Shown here: one piece after another, positions 37,103 through 46,317 of the stretch | Numbering within the stretch: the first letter of the stretch is position 1 | How the letters are laid out: the number at the start of each line of letters is the position of its first letter | DNA from: Methylobacterium sp. FF17 | Lineage (GTDB): Bacteria > Pseudomonadota > Alphaproteobacteria > Rhizobiales > Beijerinckiaceae | Direction of reading: 5' to 3' | DNA length: 64,000 bases | NCBI RefSeq assembly: GCF_025813715.1 | Contig: NZ_CP107532.1 | Span: 3,798,001-3,862,000, forward strand | Translations under genes and position numbers: made by a program | Notes under the pieces: model-generated | What the model saw: only the letters and a program-made list of their open reading frames with translations | What the model was told of the DNA's origin: nothing | Databases searched by the model: none

Positions 37103-37301
37103 GATGGGGCGCGGTCCGTCTCAAGGTCAGAAGGAATGGGCGATCCGATGAAGCGCCGACATGGTCGAAACATGGCGCGCGGATGGTCGCCGCATGGTCA
37201 GGCCGCTTTCTATGCCGCGTTGTCCGTTTCGCGCAACGTGCCCGGCGTATTCCGGCGCACATGACGTGAACGCCGCGTGTGCCGGGACGACGCGCGGGCG
37301 C

Positions 37302-38051
37302 TCAGTTCGAGCGGGCCGGCATCGGGAAGGCCGCGACCGGGGGCAGGCGCTCGCGCTGGATGAGCTGGTCGGCCACGTCCGAGATCCGGCGGCGCAGGTC
37401 GGCCTCGCCCTCGCGGCGGGCCATGACCTCGGCCAGGGCATCCTCGGCGGCCGCGAGGCTGGCGCGCAGGGTCTCGCGCTCGGCCACGAGGGCGGCGGTG
37501 AGGTCGGGAACGCCGGCCTCGCTGGCGCCCGGCGCGCCGGTGATCTCCGCGGCCTGCGCTGCCCCGTGCCCGGTTCGCGCGGCGAGCAGGTCATCGAGCA
37601 CGTCCCGGTGCGCCTCCTCGAGCACCTGGAGGGTGGCGATGCCCAGCGCCGCCTCGCGGCGCACCGTCTCCAGGTCGCGTTCGGTGGCACCGAGGGTCTC
37701 GCGCGTGGCGGCGATCTCCCCCTCGCGCGCGCGCAGGGTCTCGTCCCGGGCCTCGACGGTGCGGGTCAGGGCGGCGGCTTCCAGGGTGCGGGCACCGATG
37801 GCGGCGAGGTCCGCGTGACGATGGGCGGCGATCGCCTCGACCTTCCGCTCGAGCCGGCGCTGGGCCACCGCGAACTGCGCGCGCAGGTAATCCTTCTCGG
37901 CGGCGACCTCGGAGACGGAGAGCGGCAGGCGCGCCTCGATCCGGCGCTGGGACAGGCGGGTCGCCCGTGCATTCACCGCCGGCAGCAGCAGCAGGGCGAA
38001 CAGGCTCGCGGCCAGGAAGCCGAGGGCGAAGATCATCACGGTTTCGATCAC
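37302..38051 (-). CDS. Membrane-anchored coiled-coil protein
   Basis: 249 residues from a GTG at 38051 (weak ribosome site), which gives the conserved-looking start IETVMIFALGFLAASLFALL, a single transmembrane segment. The rest is a long charged helical region (about 40-225; VAAEKDYLRAQFAVAQRRLE, then the AATRETLGATERDLETVRRE segment) predicted to be coiled coil. Similar alphaproteobacterial proteins are annotated as hypothetical; no enzymatic motif is visible. The open frame continues 59 codons upstream without similarity. Confidence 0.75.
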   Translation of the reverse strand: MIETVMIFALGFLAASLFALLLLPAVNARATRLSQRRIEARLPLSVSEVAAEKDYLRAQFAVAQRRLERKVEAIAAHRHADLAAIGARTLEAAALTRTVEARDETLRAREGEIAATRETLGATERDLETVRREAALGIATLQVLEEAHRDVLDDLLAARTGHGAAQAAEITGAPGASEAGVPDLTAALVAERETLRASLAAAEDALAEVMARREGEADLRRRISDVADQLIQRERLPPVAAFPMPARSN

Positions 38052-38231
38052 GCGGACACGCTCATGCACCAATCCGGGCCCGATAGGGGCGGCGGACGCA
38101 CCACCCGCCGGAGGCTCCCTGTCTAGCCCATTTCCGACACGATGGGGCAAGGCGTCCGACAGGATGTCCGGCAGTGCAGCGGCGGGACCACAGCGGTCGC
38201 GGCCGACCCGGGCGGTCCCTCCGGGCAACCC

Positions 38232-38858
38232 TCAGAACGGGTTCCAGGTCGCCCTGTCGGTGAACTTCAGGTAGCCGATGTTGATCCCGAGCCGGGCGCC
38301 GACCCCGGTCCGGATCGGAACCACCACGATCCGGTCGGCGGTCACCGCGGTCATGCCGAACCCGCCCACGAGGTAGGCCGAGCCGTCGACGCCGCCGAAG
38401 CGGCGATAGAGGCTGCCGACGCTCGGCAGGTTGTAGATGAGCATCATGGTCCGGTCGCCGTCCCCACCGAGGTCGAAGCCGATGGAGGGGCCCTGCCAGT
38501 AGATCCGGCGCTGTCCGGCATTGCGGGTGTAGAGGGTGCCCTCGCCGTAGCGAACGCCGCCGACGATCGCCCCGGATGCCTCCTGGCCCAGGATGTAGCC
38601 GTTGGGCTCGCCCCAGCGCCGGGTGGCCTCCTCCACGAGTTGGGCGAGGCCCCGCGACATCGAGCCGAAGAAGCGGTGCCCGTTATCGACGAGTTCCTCG
38701 GGCCGGAACGTGCCCGGCCGGCCGTCCCCGGCCGCGAGGGCGCGGGGCGATGTCCCGAGCAGCAGGCTGGCGGCCAGTCCGGATGCAAGGCCAGCGACGA
38801 GCGCGCGGCGGCTCGGCGCCGGGGGCAGGGGGCGGGTGGTCCGTGTCGTCGACGTCAT
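38232..38858 (-). CDS. EipA family (DUF1134) envelope protein
   Basis: 208 residues. A twin-arginine-like or Sec signal (SRRALVAGLASGLAASLLLG) at the N-terminus predicts periplasmic location. The DUF1134 body includes GYILGQEASGAIVGGVRYGEG, GFDLGGDGDRTMMLIYNLP and VVVPIRTGVGARLGINIGYL. In Brucella the DUF1134 protein EipA is a periplasmic beta-barrel-like protein needed for envelope integrity. The ATG at 38858 has GGAGGA. Divergent from the YHS gene, 142 bp apart. Confidence 0.88.
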   Translation of the reverse strand: MTSTTRTTRPLPPAPSRRALVAGLASGLAASLLLGTSPRALAAGDGRPGTFRPEELVDNGHRFFGSMSRGLAQLVEEATRRWGEPNGYILGQEASGAIVGGVRYGEGTLYTRNAGQRRIYWQGPSIGFDLGGDGDRTMMLIYNLPSVGSLYRRFGGVDGSAYLVGGFGMTAVTADRIVVVPIRTGVGARLGINIGYLKFTDRATWNPF

Positions 38859-39000
38859 GCCTCGTTCCTCCTCCCGATCCCGCGCCGTCCGGTAGCACTC
38901 CGCTAACCGCGTTCCCGCTACGGACGAGGGGTTCCCGGTCGCGGCGCCCGGCGGATGTCTCCACCGTGCTATCCGCGACCATGACGCGAAACAAAGCAAC

Positions 39001-39489
39001 ATGTGGTTAACGCGCCGTCACCTGCTCACACGCGGTGCCCCCGCCCTCGCGGGCATGGGCGGCGGGGCGACGCGCGCCGCGCCCCTGCCGGAGCTGCGGA
39101 CGGGCCCGCTCGCCCTCAACGGATTCGACGTCGTCAGCTACTACCTCGACGGCCCGGTTCCGGGGCGGGGGGCCTTCGAGGTGGCCTGGAACGGCCGGAC
39201 CTGGCGCTTCGCGGGCGCCGGAAACCGGGAGGCGTTCCGGCGCGACCCGGCCCTCTACGCGCCCCGCCTCGGGGGGTTCGACCCGGTGGGCGTCGCTGCC
39301 GGCCGCCTGGTCGACACCGATCCGCTGACCTTCGCCCGGCTCCCGGGCCCCGAGGGCGTCGAGCGGCTCTACCTCCTGCGCAACGCCGAGCACCGCGCGC
39401 GCCTGCTCGCCGAGCCGGACATCGCGGCGCGGGCCGAGGAACGCTGGCCGGCGCTGAAATCCCAGATCGAGCGGGATTTTCCCGAATAG
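39001..39489 (+). CDS. Exported YHS-domain protein
   Basis: 162 residues. An arginine-containing hydrophobic N-terminus (LTRRHLLTRGAPALAG) suggests export, possibly by Tat. The body GFDVVSYYLDGPVPG, VAWNGRTWRFAGAGNREAF and APRLGGFDPVGVAAG is a YHS-type fold as in small metal-related periplasmic proteins; the classic YHS triplet itself is not obvious, and the cysteine often present is absent. Function unknown. Convergent with cysQ. Confidence 0.75.
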   Translation: MWLTRRHLLTRGAPALAGMGGGATRAAPLPELRTGPLALNGFDVVSYYLDGPVPGRGAFEVAWNGRTWRFAGAGNREAFRRDPALYAPRLGGFDPVGVAAGRLVDTDPLTFARLPGPEGVERLYLLRNAEHRARLLAEPDIAARAEERWPALKSQIERDFPE

Positions 39490-39502
39490 GACGGGCTGAC
39501 CC

Positions 39503-40363
39503 TCAGACCGGGCTCGCGTCGCGCGGCGGGGCCCGCTCCGGGGTACGGGGGCTGCGCTCCGGCAGGACCAGCTCCGTCGCGTAGCTGGCATGCCCCAGGG
39601 CGGCGAAGGGCCCGTTGCGATAGTTCCGGGTGTAGTGCCCGTAGGTCATCGGCCGGCCGGCCGGGGCCACGACGCAGCCGCCGGCCACGGTGAGGATGTG
39701 GTCTCCCGCCGCCGTGTCCCACTCCATCGTGGGGCCGCAGCGCACGTAGATATCGGCCTCGCCGGCGGCGATCAGGCAGAACTTGAGGGCGGAGGCGGCG
39801 GACCGGGTCGCCCCGACCCGGAGCGCGCCGAGGCAGGCCTCGGTCTCCACGTCGCCGTGGCGGCTGCTCTTCAGGGCCACGAGGCCCCGGGCCGGCCTCG
39901 GGCGCACACCGATGGGCACCGTCCCGCCGACCCGTCCCGCCGCGACCGTCGCCTCGAAGGCCCGCGCCCCCGCGCCCCAGACCCGCCCGAGCCCCGGCGC
40001 CGCGAGGGCGGCGGCGATCGGGCGGTCCCCGGCGACGAGACCGATATTGACGCTGTATTCCGGGTTGCCGGCGAGGAAGTCCCGCGTGCCGTCGAGGGGA
40101 TCGACGAGGAAGAAGAGCGGCGCGGGCGGATGATCGTAGGACGATTCCTCGGCGATCACCGGGATGTCCGGCCAGCGTCGTCCGAGCTCGGCGATGATGA
40201 AGGCCTCGGACTCCGCGTCGGCCTGGCTCGACGGCGACCCGTCCGGCTTGAGCACGTGCGGGCAGTCGCCGCCATGGTGTCGTCTCAGAATCTCGCCCGC
40301 CCGGCAGGCAATCTCCATCAGGGTGGCCGCAATACGGTCGCGCGTCGGCGCATCGATCGACAT
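39503..40363 (-). CDS. cysQ: 3'(2'),5'-bisphosphate nucleotidase (CysQ), inositol monophosphatase family
   Basis: 286 residues. Metal-site motifs of the family are intact: IAEESSYD, VDPLDGTRDFLAG and the C-terminal EWDTAAGDHILTVAGG. The protein removes the 3' phosphate of PAP/PAPS produced in sulfate assimilation. DPLDGTRDF favours CysQ over true inositol monophosphatase. I chose the ATG at 40363; the open frame extends 23 codons upstream. It is divergent from chpT. Confidence 0.93.
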   Translation of the reverse strand: MSIDAPTRDRIAATLMEIACRAGEILRRHHGGDCPHVLKPDGSPSSQADAESEAFIIAELGRRWPDIPVIAEESSYDHPPAPLFFLVDPLDGTRDFLAGNPEYSVNIGLVAGDRPIAAALAAPGLGRVWGAGARAFEATVAAGRVGGTVPIGVRPRPARGLVALKSSRHGDVETEACLGALRVGATRSAASALKFCLIAAGEADIYVRCGPTMEWDTAAGDHILTVAGGCVVAPAGRPMTYGHYTRNYRNGPFAALGHASYATELVLPERSPRTPERAPPRDASPV

Positions 40364-40546
40364 GATGCGGGGAGGATGCCCGTCCCGCCCGGCCTTGTCG
40401 ACCCGGAGGACGACGCCCCGGACGCTTTTCAAAGCAATCGGCGCCGTCTATCGGTGCCTCTGACGACCGGACGCGGCCTGCGAAGCGCCTTCCACGATAC
40501 GCCTGCCAAAATACGCCTGCCGACAAACGCCCGCGCGGAGCGCACC

Positions 40547-41278
40547 ATGATCCCCCTCGACCTCGACGCCCTCGACCTGTCCGCCCTGCTGTGCTCGCGC
40601 GTCTGTCACGACGTGATCAGCCCCGTGGGCGCCATCGTGAACGGGCTGGAGGTTCTGGAGGACGAGAGCGACGCCTCGATGCGGGAATTCGCCCTGGAAT
40701 TGATCGCCAAGAGCGCGCGCCAGGCCTCGGCCCGCCTGCAGTTCGCCCGCATCGCCTTCGGTGCGGCCGGCTCGGCCGGCGCCTCCATCGATCTCGCCGA
40801 TGCCGAGAAGGTCTCGCGCGGCATGTTCGCCGACGACAAGACGCAGCTCGCCTGGAGCGCGCCGCAGGCGCTCTACCCGAAGAACAAGGTCAAGCTCCTC
40901 CTCAACCTCGTGGTGATCGCCCAGAGCGCGATCCCGCGCGGGGGCCTCATCGACGTGGTGGTGCGCGGCGACGGCGACGCCCCGACCCTGACCCTGACCA
41001 GCAAGGGCTCGCACGCCCGCATCCCGGCGCATGTGGAGGCGATGATCGCCGGCACGCCCGAGAACGGCACCGTGGATGCCCACGGCATCCTGCCGTTCTA
41101 TGCAGGCCTCGTCGCCCGCGCGGCGGCGATGGACGTGCGCTTCACCCTCGAGGGCGACACCGTGACGATCGCCGCGACCCCGACGGCCGCCGCAATGCCC
41201 GAGACGCCCGCTCCGGCCGGCGGTCCGGAGGACGACCGTCCTTCCGATTCCGAGCCGCCCGAAACCGCCCTGGCCTGA
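40547..41278 (+). CDS. chpT: ChpT histidine phosphotransferase (CtrA/CpdR phosphorelay)
   Basis: 243 residues. ChpT passes phosphate from the CckA hybrid kinase to CtrA and CpdR. The phospho-acceptor histidine is H21 in LLCSRVCHDVISPVGAIVNGLE, with the degenerate HATPase-like second half containing NKVKLLLNLVVIAQSAIPRGG. The ATG at 40547 follows GGAG. Its presence, together with ctrA 7 kb away, means the relay output is encoded in this segment; CckA is not. Two GC-rich hairpins follow the gene (41287-41346). Confidence 0.93.
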   Translation: MIPLDLDALDLSALLCSRVCHDVISPVGAIVNGLEVLEDESDASMREFALELIAKSARQASARLQFARIAFGAAGSAGASIDLADAEKVSRGMFADDKTQLAWSAPQALYPKNKVKLLLNLVVIAQSAIPRGGLIDVVVRGDGDAPTLTLTSKGSHARIPAHVEAMIAGTPENGTVDAHGILPFYAGLVARAAAMDVRFTLEGDTVTIAATPTAAAMPETPAPAGGPEDDRPSDSEPPETALA

Positions 41279-41286
41279 GGCCGCCT

Positions 41287-41305
41287 GGCCCGGGACGACC
41301 GGGCC
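41287..41305. terminator. GC-rich hairpin after chpT (first of two)
   Basis: GGCCCGG, spacer GACGA, CCGGGCC, 8 bp after the chpT stop. It precedes a stronger hairpin; the pair may terminate chpT or separate it from cheA. Confidence 0.4.
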
Positions 41306-41312
41306 TGAGGCG

Positions 41313-41346
41313 CCCGCCTCCGGCCGCCCATGCGGCCGGAGGCGGG
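41313..41346. terminator. Perfect 15-bp hairpin between chpT and cheA
   Basis: CCCGCCTCCGGCCGC, loop CCAT, then its exact complement ending at 41346. No T-run follows. It is 35 bp past chpT and 120 bp before cheA, so terminator or RNA processing site. Confidence 0.6.
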
Positions 41347-41466
41347 ATCGGCAAATATTACCCCGAACTCGCACTTTGTCGGAGGGCTGAAACTCTTCTC
41401 TAACCGGTTCAGGCTCAAGGTCCGCCCTGCACAGACTGTAGTGCGCGTCTGGACTGAGTGCCTCTC

Positions 41467-44148
41467 ATGGATGACTTGTTGCGTGAGTTCCTGACCGAGA
41501 GCGCCGAGCATCTCGACACGGTCGACACCGAGCTCGTCCGGTTCGAGCAGGACCCGAACAATCAGACGATCCTTCGGAATATTTTCCGCCTCGTCCATAC
41601 CATCAAGGGCACCTGCGGCTTCCTCGGACTGCCGCGCCTCGAAGCCCTGGCGCACGCCGCCGAAACCCTGATGGGGCAGTTCCGCGACGGCATGCCGGTG
41701 ACCGGCGCGGCCGTGAGCCTCATCCTCGTGACCCTCGACCGCCTCAAGGCGATCCTGGCCGACCTCGAGGCCACCGGCAGCGAGCCCACCGGCAGCGACG
41801 ACGACCTCATCGGCGCTCTGGAGCAGATGGCCTCGGCCCCGATCGTCCCGGCAGCGCCCGTGGCCGACATCAAGCTGCCCGACCCGGTCATGCGCGAACT
41901 GAAGCCCGGCGAGGTCAGCCTGGAGGACCTCGAGCGCGCCTTCATGGAGGCCGAGGGCCCCGATTCCTTCGACGCTCCGGTCGCCGCAGCCGCGCCCGAG
42001 CCGGTGGCACCGGCGCCGGCGCCCGCGCCGATGGCCGCGAAGGCGCCCGAGGTGCCGGCGAAGTCCGCCGATGCGCCCGCCGCCCCGGAAGGCGAGGGCG
42101 GTGTCGCCAAGGTCCAGACGATCCGCGTCAACGTCGATACCCTCGAACACCTCATGACGATGGTGTCCGAGCTGGTGCTGACCCGTAACCAGCTCCTCGA
42201 GATCGCCCGCCGGCACGACGATTCGACCTACAAGGTTCCCCTGCAGCGCCTCAGCCACGTGACGGCGGAGCTGCAGGAAGGCGTGATGAAGACGCGCATG
42301 CAGCCGATCGGCAACGCCTGGCAGAAGCTGCCGCGCGTGGTCCGCGACCTCTCGTCGGAACTCGGCAAGCAGATCGAGCTCGTCATGAGCGGCGCCGAGA
42401 CCGAGCTCGACCGCCAAGTCCTGGAAGTCATCAAGGACCCGCTCACCCACATGGTGCGCAACTCGGCCGATCACGGCATCGAGTCGTCCGCCGACCGCAA
42501 GTCCGCCGGCAAGCCGGTGCGCGGCACGATCCGCCTCTCCGCCTATCACGAGGGCGGCACGATCACGATCGAGATCTCGGACGACGGCAAGGGGCTCGAC
42601 CTCGTCGCCATCCGCCGCAAGGCCGTGGAGCGCAAGGTCGCGAGCCAGCCCGAAGTCGAGCGCATGACCGACGCCCAGGTGGCGAAGTTCATCTTCCATC
42701 CGGGCTTCTCGACGGCCGCCGCCGTCACCTCGGTCTCGGGTCGCGGCGTCGGCATGGATGTCGTCAAGACGAACATCGAGCTCATCGGCGGCGTCATCGA
42801 CATCAATACGCAGCTCGGGCGCGGCACCACCTTCACCATCAAGATCCCCCTCACCCTGGCGATCATCGCCGCCCTCATCGTCAAGGCCGGCGCGCAGCGC
42901 TTCGCGGTGCCGCAGGTGGCGGTGCTAGAGCTCGTGCGCGTCGACAAGGCGACGGCCCAGAAGGTCGAGCGCATCAACGGCTCGCCGGTCCTGCGCCTGC
43001 GCGAGCGCCTGCTGCCGATCGTCACCCTCACGGGGGTGCTCGGCCAGGAACAGGCGATCGACGCCGTGGACAGCGGCTTCGTGGTGGTCGCCCAGGTCGG
43101 GCGCCAGCGCTTCGGCATCCTCGTGGACGAGGTCTTCCATACGGAGGAGATCGTCGTGAAGCCGATGTCCTCGAAGCTGCGCCACCTGCCGCTGTTCGCC
43201 GGCAACACCATCCTGGGCGACGGCGCGGTGGTGCTGATCGTCGATCCGAACGGCATCGCGCAGCAGGTCAGCCAGGGCTCGCAATCCGGTGCGATCCCGG
43301 TGGAGGCCGAGGCCGAGGAGGTCGAGGCCACCGACGCCAAGGCGACGCTGCTCGTCTTCAAGGGCGGCAAGGACAGCTACAAGGCGGTGCCGCTCTCCCT
43401 GGTGACGCGCCTGGAGGAGATCGAATCGGCCAAGGTCGAGTGGGTCGGCGGCCGTCCGCTGATCCAGTACCGGGGCCGCCTGATGCCGCTGGTGCCCGCC
43501 GATCCCTCCATCGAGATCCGCAACTCCGGCACCCAGGCGCTGGTGGTGTTCTCCGACGGCGAGCGGGCGATGGGCCTCGTGGTCGACGAGATCGTGGACA
43601 TCGTCGAGGAGCGCCTCGACGTCGAGATCGCGACCGACCGCTCGGACCTCATCGGGTCGGCCGTCCTGCGCGGCCGCGCCACCGAGATCATCAACATCGC
43701 CCACTTCCTGCCGCTCGCCTACGACGACTGGGCGCGCGGCCCGAAGAAGCCGGACCGGCGCAGCTCCACCCTCCTGCTCGTGGACGATTCCGCCTTCTTC
43801 CGGGACATGCTGACCCCCGTGCTCAAGGCCGCCGGCTACGGCGTGATCACGGCCGCCAGCGCCGACGAGGCCGTGGCGGCACTCCTCTCCAACGGGCGGA
43901 TCGACGTGGTGGTGTGCGACCTCGAGATGCCGGGCCGTAACGGCTTCGACCTCGTCGGCGCGATGCGCAAGGTCGAGGGCCGCGTGGCCGGCCTGCCGGT
44001 CATCGGGCTCACGGGCTCGATCGGGGCGGACGCCATCCAGCGGGCCCGCTCGCTCGGGATCACCGACCTCGTCGCCAAGTTCGACCGCAGCGGCCTGATC
44101 TCGGCCCTGGCCGAGCTCGACGCCGCCAGCCTCGCCGCCGCCGCCTGA
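41467..44148 (+). CDS. cheA: CheA chemotaxis histidine kinase with C-terminal receiver domain
   Basis: 893 residues from ATG 41467, where the family start MDDLLREFLTE lies; GTG 41458 is an alternative. Order: Hpt domain with H44 in LVHTIKGTCG; a linker rich in Ala and Pro (about 170-205); the dimerisation segment and HATPase (DPLTHMVRNSADHG, SDDGKGLDL, SVSGRGVGMDVVK, GRGTTFTIKIPL); a CheW-like region (about 455-595); a second CheW-like stretch (about 610-750); and a receiver domain (about 765-885; LLVDDSAFFRDML, CDLEMPG, KFDRSG). The kinase phosphorylates CheY and CheB in response to receptors. The fused receiver and double CheW-like part are unlike E. coli CheA (654 residues). Confidence 0.95.
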   Translation: MDDLLREFLTESAEHLDTVDTELVRFEQDPNNQTILRNIFRLVHTIKGTCGFLGLPRLEALAHAAETLMGQFRDGMPVTGAAVSLILVTLDRLKAILADLEATGSEPTGSDDDLIGALEQMASAPIVPAAPVADIKLPDPVMRELKPGEVSLEDLERAFMEAEGPDSFDAPVAAAAPEPVAPAPAPAPMAAKAPEVPAKSADAPAAPEGEGGVAKVQTIRVNVDTLEHLMTMVSELVLTRNQLLEIARRHDDSTYKVPLQRLSHVTAELQEGVMKTRMQPIGNAWQKLPRVVRDLSSELGKQIELVMSGAETELDRQVLEVIKDPLTHMVRNSADHGIESSADRKSAGKPVRGTIRLSAYHEGGTITIEISDDGKGLDLVAIRRKAVERKVASQPEVERMTDAQVAKFIFHPGFSTAAAVTSVSGRGVGMDVVKTNIELIGGVIDINTQLGRGTTFTIKIPLTLAIIAALIVKAGAQRFAVPQVAVLELVRVDKATAQKVERINGSPVLRLRERLLPIVTLTGVLGQEQAIDAVDSGFVVVAQVGRQRFGILVDEVFHTEEIVVKPMSSKLRHLPLFAGNTILGDGAVVLIVDPNGIAQQVSQGSQSGAIPVEAEAEEVEATDAKATLLVFKGGKDSYKAVPLSLVTRLEEIESAKVEWVGGRPLIQYRGRLMPLVPADPSIEIRNSGTQALVVFSDGERAMGLVVDEIVDIVEERLDVEIATDRSDLIGSAVLRGRATEIINIAHFLPLAYDDWARGPKKPDRRSSTLLLVDDSAFFRDMLTPVLKAAGYGVITAASADEAVAALLSNGRIDVVVCDLEMPGRNGFDLVGAMRKVEGRVAGLPVIGLTGSIGADAIQRARSLGITDLVAKFDRSGLISALAELDAASLAAAA

Positions 44149-44174
44149 TCGGCCCCTTATCCGGAGTTCATGCC

Positions 44175-44660
44175 ATGATACAGGCCGCCAACAGCAACGC
44201 CGACACGCTGGCGACCCATGACTTCGTCACCGTGTTCGTGGGCGAGACCATGTTCGGTCTCGCCATCGACCGGGTCCACGACGTCTTCATTCCCGCCGGC
44301 GTCACGCCGGTGCCGCTGTCGCCCCCCGAGATCGTCGGGCTGCTGAACCTGCGCGGACGCGTGGTGACGGCGGTCTGCCTGCGCCGCCGGCTCAGCATGG
44401 CCCCGCGCACCGAGGACGGCGCGCAGATGGCCATCGGCCTGGAGCAGGGGGGCGAGACCTTCGCGCTCATCGTGGACGGCGTCGGCGAGGTGCTGAAGCT
44501 CGGCGCCGACACCCACGAGCCGGTTCCGATCAACCTCGATGCCCGCTGGCGCGACCTCACCCTGGGCGTCCACCGCCTCGACGGCCGCCTGCTCGTCATC
44601 CTCGACGTCGACGCGATCCTCGCCTTCGCGACGAACAACCTCGCGGCCGGCGCGGCCTGA
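44175..44660 (+). CDS. cheW: CheW chemotaxis coupling protein
   Basis: 161-residue single-domain CheW. FVTVFVGETMFGLAIDRVHD begins the two-barrel fold; PPEIVGLLNLRGRVVTAVCL is the characteristic central strand pair, and ALIVDGVGEVLKLG the last. It bridges receptors and CheA at the inner membrane. It starts 26 bp after the cheA stop and belongs to the cheA-cheW-cheY-cheB-cheR operon. Confidence 0.95.
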   Translation: MIQAANSNADTLATHDFVTVFVGETMFGLAIDRVHDVFIPAGVTPVPLSPPEIVGLLNLRGRVVTAVCLRRRLSMAPRTEDGAQMAIGLEQGGETFALIVDGVGEVLKLGADTHEPVPINLDARWRDLTLGVHRLDGRLLVILDVDAILAFATNNLAAGAA

Positions 44661-44683
44661 TCCAGCAGAGGGAGAAGAGACCG

Positions 44684-45067
44684 ATGAAAACCTGCCTCAT
44701 CGTCGACGACTCCGCCGTCATCCGGAAGGTGGCGCGCCGCATCTTCGAGACCATGAACTTCCAGGTCGGCGAGGCCGAGGACGGCGAGAAGGCGCTCCTG
44801 GCCTGCGGCGAGGCGATGCCGGACGCGATCCTGCTCGACTGGAACATGCCGACCATGGACGGCTACGATTTCCTGCGCGCCCTGCGGAAGGTTCCCGGCG
44901 GCGAGCGGCCCAAGGTCCTGTTCTGCACCACCGAGAACGACGTCGGCGCCATCGCCCGCGCGCTCCATGCGGGCGCCGACGAGTACATCATGAAACCGTT
45001 CGACCGGGACATCGTCACGGCGAAGCTCGCCCAGGTCGGCTTCCTCGAGGAAGCCGGCGCCACCTGA
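44684..45067 (+). CDS. cheY: CheY-type single-domain response regulator
   Basis: 127 residues, receiver domain only. The acidic pair is D8-D9, the phosphorylation site D52 in ILLDWNMP, the threonine is in FCTTEND and the lysine K104 in YIMKPFD. No output domain, so it is likely to act on the flagellar switch or as a phosphate sink. Ribosome site GAGGGAGAAG precedes it, 23 bp after cheW. Confidence 0.95.
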   Translation: MKTCLIVDDSAVIRKVARRIFETMNFQVGEAEDGEKALLACGEAMPDAILLDWNMPTMDGYDFLRALRKVPGGERPKVLFCTTENDVGAIARALHAGADEYIMKPFDRDIVTAKLAQVGFLEEAGAT

Positions 45068-45077
45068 CACGGCCTCC

Positions 45078-45095
45078 GACCGGGCCCGCCCGGTC
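45078..45095. other. Short inverted repeat between cheY and cheB
   Basis: GACCGGGC, CC, GCCCGGTC. Too GC-rich and short to assign a role; it lies within the operon gap of 80 bp. Confidence 0.3.
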
Positions 45096-45147
45096 TCGAA
45101 GGCGCGCCAACCCCTCCGTCGCCTCGTTCACAGCGTGATCCCCAACC

Positions 45148-46317
45148 ATGGCAGCCACGGCCCCGAGCTATCCGCAGAGTTCAGCGCTGCCCAATCCGGC
45201 TTCGGGACACCGCGTGCGCGTCCTGATCGCGGATGATTCGGCCGTGGTGCGGGGCCTCGTCACGCGCTGGATCGCGGAAGCCGGGCACGAGGTCGTGGCC
45301 ACCGCCGCCAACGGTCGGATCGCCCTCGAGGCGATGTCGCGCCACGACCCCGACGTGATCCTCCTCGACATCGACATGCCGGAACTCGACGGCACCCAGG
45401 CCCTGCCGCTGCTGCTGGCGAAAAGCCCCGGCGTCCAGGTCATCATGATGTCGACGCTGACCACCCGGAACGCCGACATCTCCCTGCGCTGCCTCGCGCT
45501 CGGCGCCGTCGACTACCTCGCCAAGCCCGAGAGCAACCGCGGCGTCACCACCTCCGACACCTTCCGCACCGACCTGATCGAGCGCGTCCGCCTGTTCGGC
45601 AGCGCCCGGGCCCGCAAGCGCGGACCGGTCGCCATCGCGCCCTCGCCGGGAACGCCGGCACCGGCCCCGGTCTCGGCCCTGCGTCCGACCGCGCCCCTGG
45701 TGCTGCGCCCGAAGGCCCGCGCCGGCGTGGCGCCCCGCGTGCTCCTCGTGGGCGCCTCGACCGGCGGTCCCCGCGCGGTGGGCGAGGTGCTGGAGAAGAT
45801 CGGCAGCGCGACGCTGCGCCAGTTCCCCGTCCTCATCGTCCAGCACATGCCGCCCGTCTTCACCGCGGTGTTCGCGGAGCATCTCGGTGCCCGCACCGGC
45901 CTGCCGGCGGCCGAGGGCAAGGCGGACGAGCGCCTGCAGCCCGGACGCATCTACGTGGCGCCCGGCGGCCGGCACATGGGTCTCGCCGGCGCCCGCCAGG
46001 ACGTGACGATCCGCCTACACGACGGGCCGGTGGTCAATTTCTGCCGTCCCGCCGTCGACGTGCTGTTCCAGGACGCGGCGGCGATCTTCGGCCCCTCCGC
46101 CCTCGCGGTCGTGCTCACGGGCATGGGGTCGGACGGGACCGGGGGCGCCCGCGCCCTCGTGGAAGCCGGCGGCGCCGTGCTGGCGCAGGACGAGGCCACG
46201 AGCACGGTCTGGGGCATGCCGGGCAGCATCGCCAAGGCAGGCCTCGCCCAGGCGATCCTGCCGCTCGGCGAGATCGGCGCCGCCCTGCGCACTCTTCTGA
46301 CGGGGCAGGGCGCATGA
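45148..46317 (+). CDS. cheB: CheB protein-glutamate methylesterase/glutaminase
   Basis: 389 residues: an N-terminal receiver (D74 in ILLDIDMPELDG, acidic pair D29-D30 in IADDSAVV), a proline/alanine linker and the C-terminal methylesterase with the serine in VGASTGGPRAV, histidine in VQHMPPVF and aspartate in LTGMGSDGTGGA. It removes methyl groups from receptors for adaptation when phosphorylated by CheA. The last four bases overlap the cheR start (ATGA). Confidence 0.96.
   Translation: MAATAPSYPQSSALPNPASGHRVRVLIADDSAVVRGLVTRWIAEAGHEVVATAANGRIALEAMSRHDPDVILLDIDMPELDGTQALPLLLAKSPGVQVIMMSTLTTRNADISLRCLALGAVDYLAKPESNRGVTTSDTFRTDLIERVRLFGSARARKRGPVAIAPSPGTPAPAPVSALRPTAPLVLRPKARAGVAPRVLLVGASTGGPRAVGEVLEKIGSATLRQFPVLIVQHMPPVFTAVFAEHLGARTGLPAAEGKADERLQPGRIYVAPGGRHMGLAGARQDVTIRLHDGPVVNFCRPAVDVLFQDAAAIFGPSALAVVLTGMGSDGTGGARALVEAGGAVLAQDEATSTVWGMPGSIAKAGLAQAILPLGEIGAALRTLLTGQGA

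Noticed and set aside
39590..40546. Upstream extension of chpT to 562 codons
   Set aside because: The extra part overlaps cysQ in antisense and has no similarity; the homologous start is at 40547.
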